Origin: Desertivirga sp966211215
Lineage (GTDB): Bacteria; Bacteroidota; Bacteroidia; Sphingobacteriales; Sphingobacteriaceae
Direction: 5' to 3'
Length of the DNA: 64,000 nt
Assembly: GCA_966211215.1 (NCBI GenBank)
Contig: CBIHNR010000001.1
Coordinates: forward strand, 69,384-133,383
Part shown: one piece after another, positions 63,984 to 64,000 of the stretch
Position numbering within the stretch: the first letter of the stretch is position 1
Layout of the letters: the number at the start of each line of letters is the position of its first letter
Translations under genes and position numbers: made by a program
The notes under the pieces: generated by a model
What the model saw: only the letters and a program-made list of their open reading frames with translations
What the model was told of the DNA's origin: nothing
Databases searched by the model: none

Positions 63984-64000
63984 AGATTTTTAATCATTAT

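Noticed and set aside
1..64000. CRISPR array, prophage or complete insertion sequence
   Set aside because: No regularly spaced repeats, phage genes or transposase frames were found. The repeats seen are dispersed palindromes and tandem duplications.

Overview
The window looks like chromosomal DNA of a Bacteroidota bacterium, most likely Sphingobacteriaceae (Pedobacter-like). The evidence is two SusC/SusD pairs, T9SS C-terminal sorting tails, many SPII lipoproteins, an ArsR-rhodanese fusion of a type common in this group, and promoters of the TAnnTTTG type. No plasmid or phage backbone is visible, and there is no CRISPR array.

Layout. 1-1.3 kb: a sulfur-handling pair (rhodanese, cut by the window edge, and an ArsR-rhodanese fusion) and a tRNA-Arg(CCG). 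1.4-8.0 kb: a giant secreted multidomain polysaccharide lyase with a T9SS tail. 8.2-8.4 kb: a 163-bp MITE with 18-bp terminal inverted repeats and 10-bp target duplications. 8.7-14.2 kb: a YfiR protein, a CHASE8/HAMP histidine kinase, two response-regulator proteins, and a multi-PAS protein that ends at its histidine-bearing helix without an ATPase domain. 14.7-16.3 kb: a divergent GH32-like lipoprotein. 16.3-17.3 kb: decayed phosphoribosyltransferase and RadC remnants. 17.4-24.7 kb: a minus-strand island of secreted proteins (JAMM-like, Cys/His-protease-like, transglutaminase-like, CBM9-like) around an O-antigen-ligase/Wzy-like membrane protein, headed by a small HTH regulator. 25.4-26.2 kb: broken FecR, carbohydrate-binding and GH3 pieces.

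26.5-56.5 kb is the centrepiece, a fructan utilisation locus entirely on the plus strand: susC1-susD1, LamG-GH32 (E-type), a hicAB remnant, a very large T9SS GH32 (E-type) with three Big2/carbohydrate-binding repeats, a GH91 inulin fructotransferase-like lipoprotein, a DUF559 protein, an MFS sugar porter, fructokinase, susC2-susD2, a DUF4960 surface binding lipoprotein, and two canonical GH32 enzymes (one lipoprotein, one periplasmic). A working model is that surface enzymes and DUF4960/SusD proteins capture and cut inulin- or levan-type fructan, SusC imports oligosaccharides, periplasmic GH32 releases fructose, the MFS porter takes it across the inner membrane, and fructokinase phosphorylates it. 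No regulator (HTCS, SusR, ECF sigma) is present in the locus.

56.8-64 kb: a thioredoxin-fold protein, then two tandem paralogous PL1 pectate-lyase lipoproteins. These share a structured leader, an upstream palindrome and the same terminator shape. The last 55 bases of the window repeat exactly the upstream region of the second lyase, so a third copy probably lies just beyond the edge. Intergenic regions are rich in interspersed palindromic repeats.
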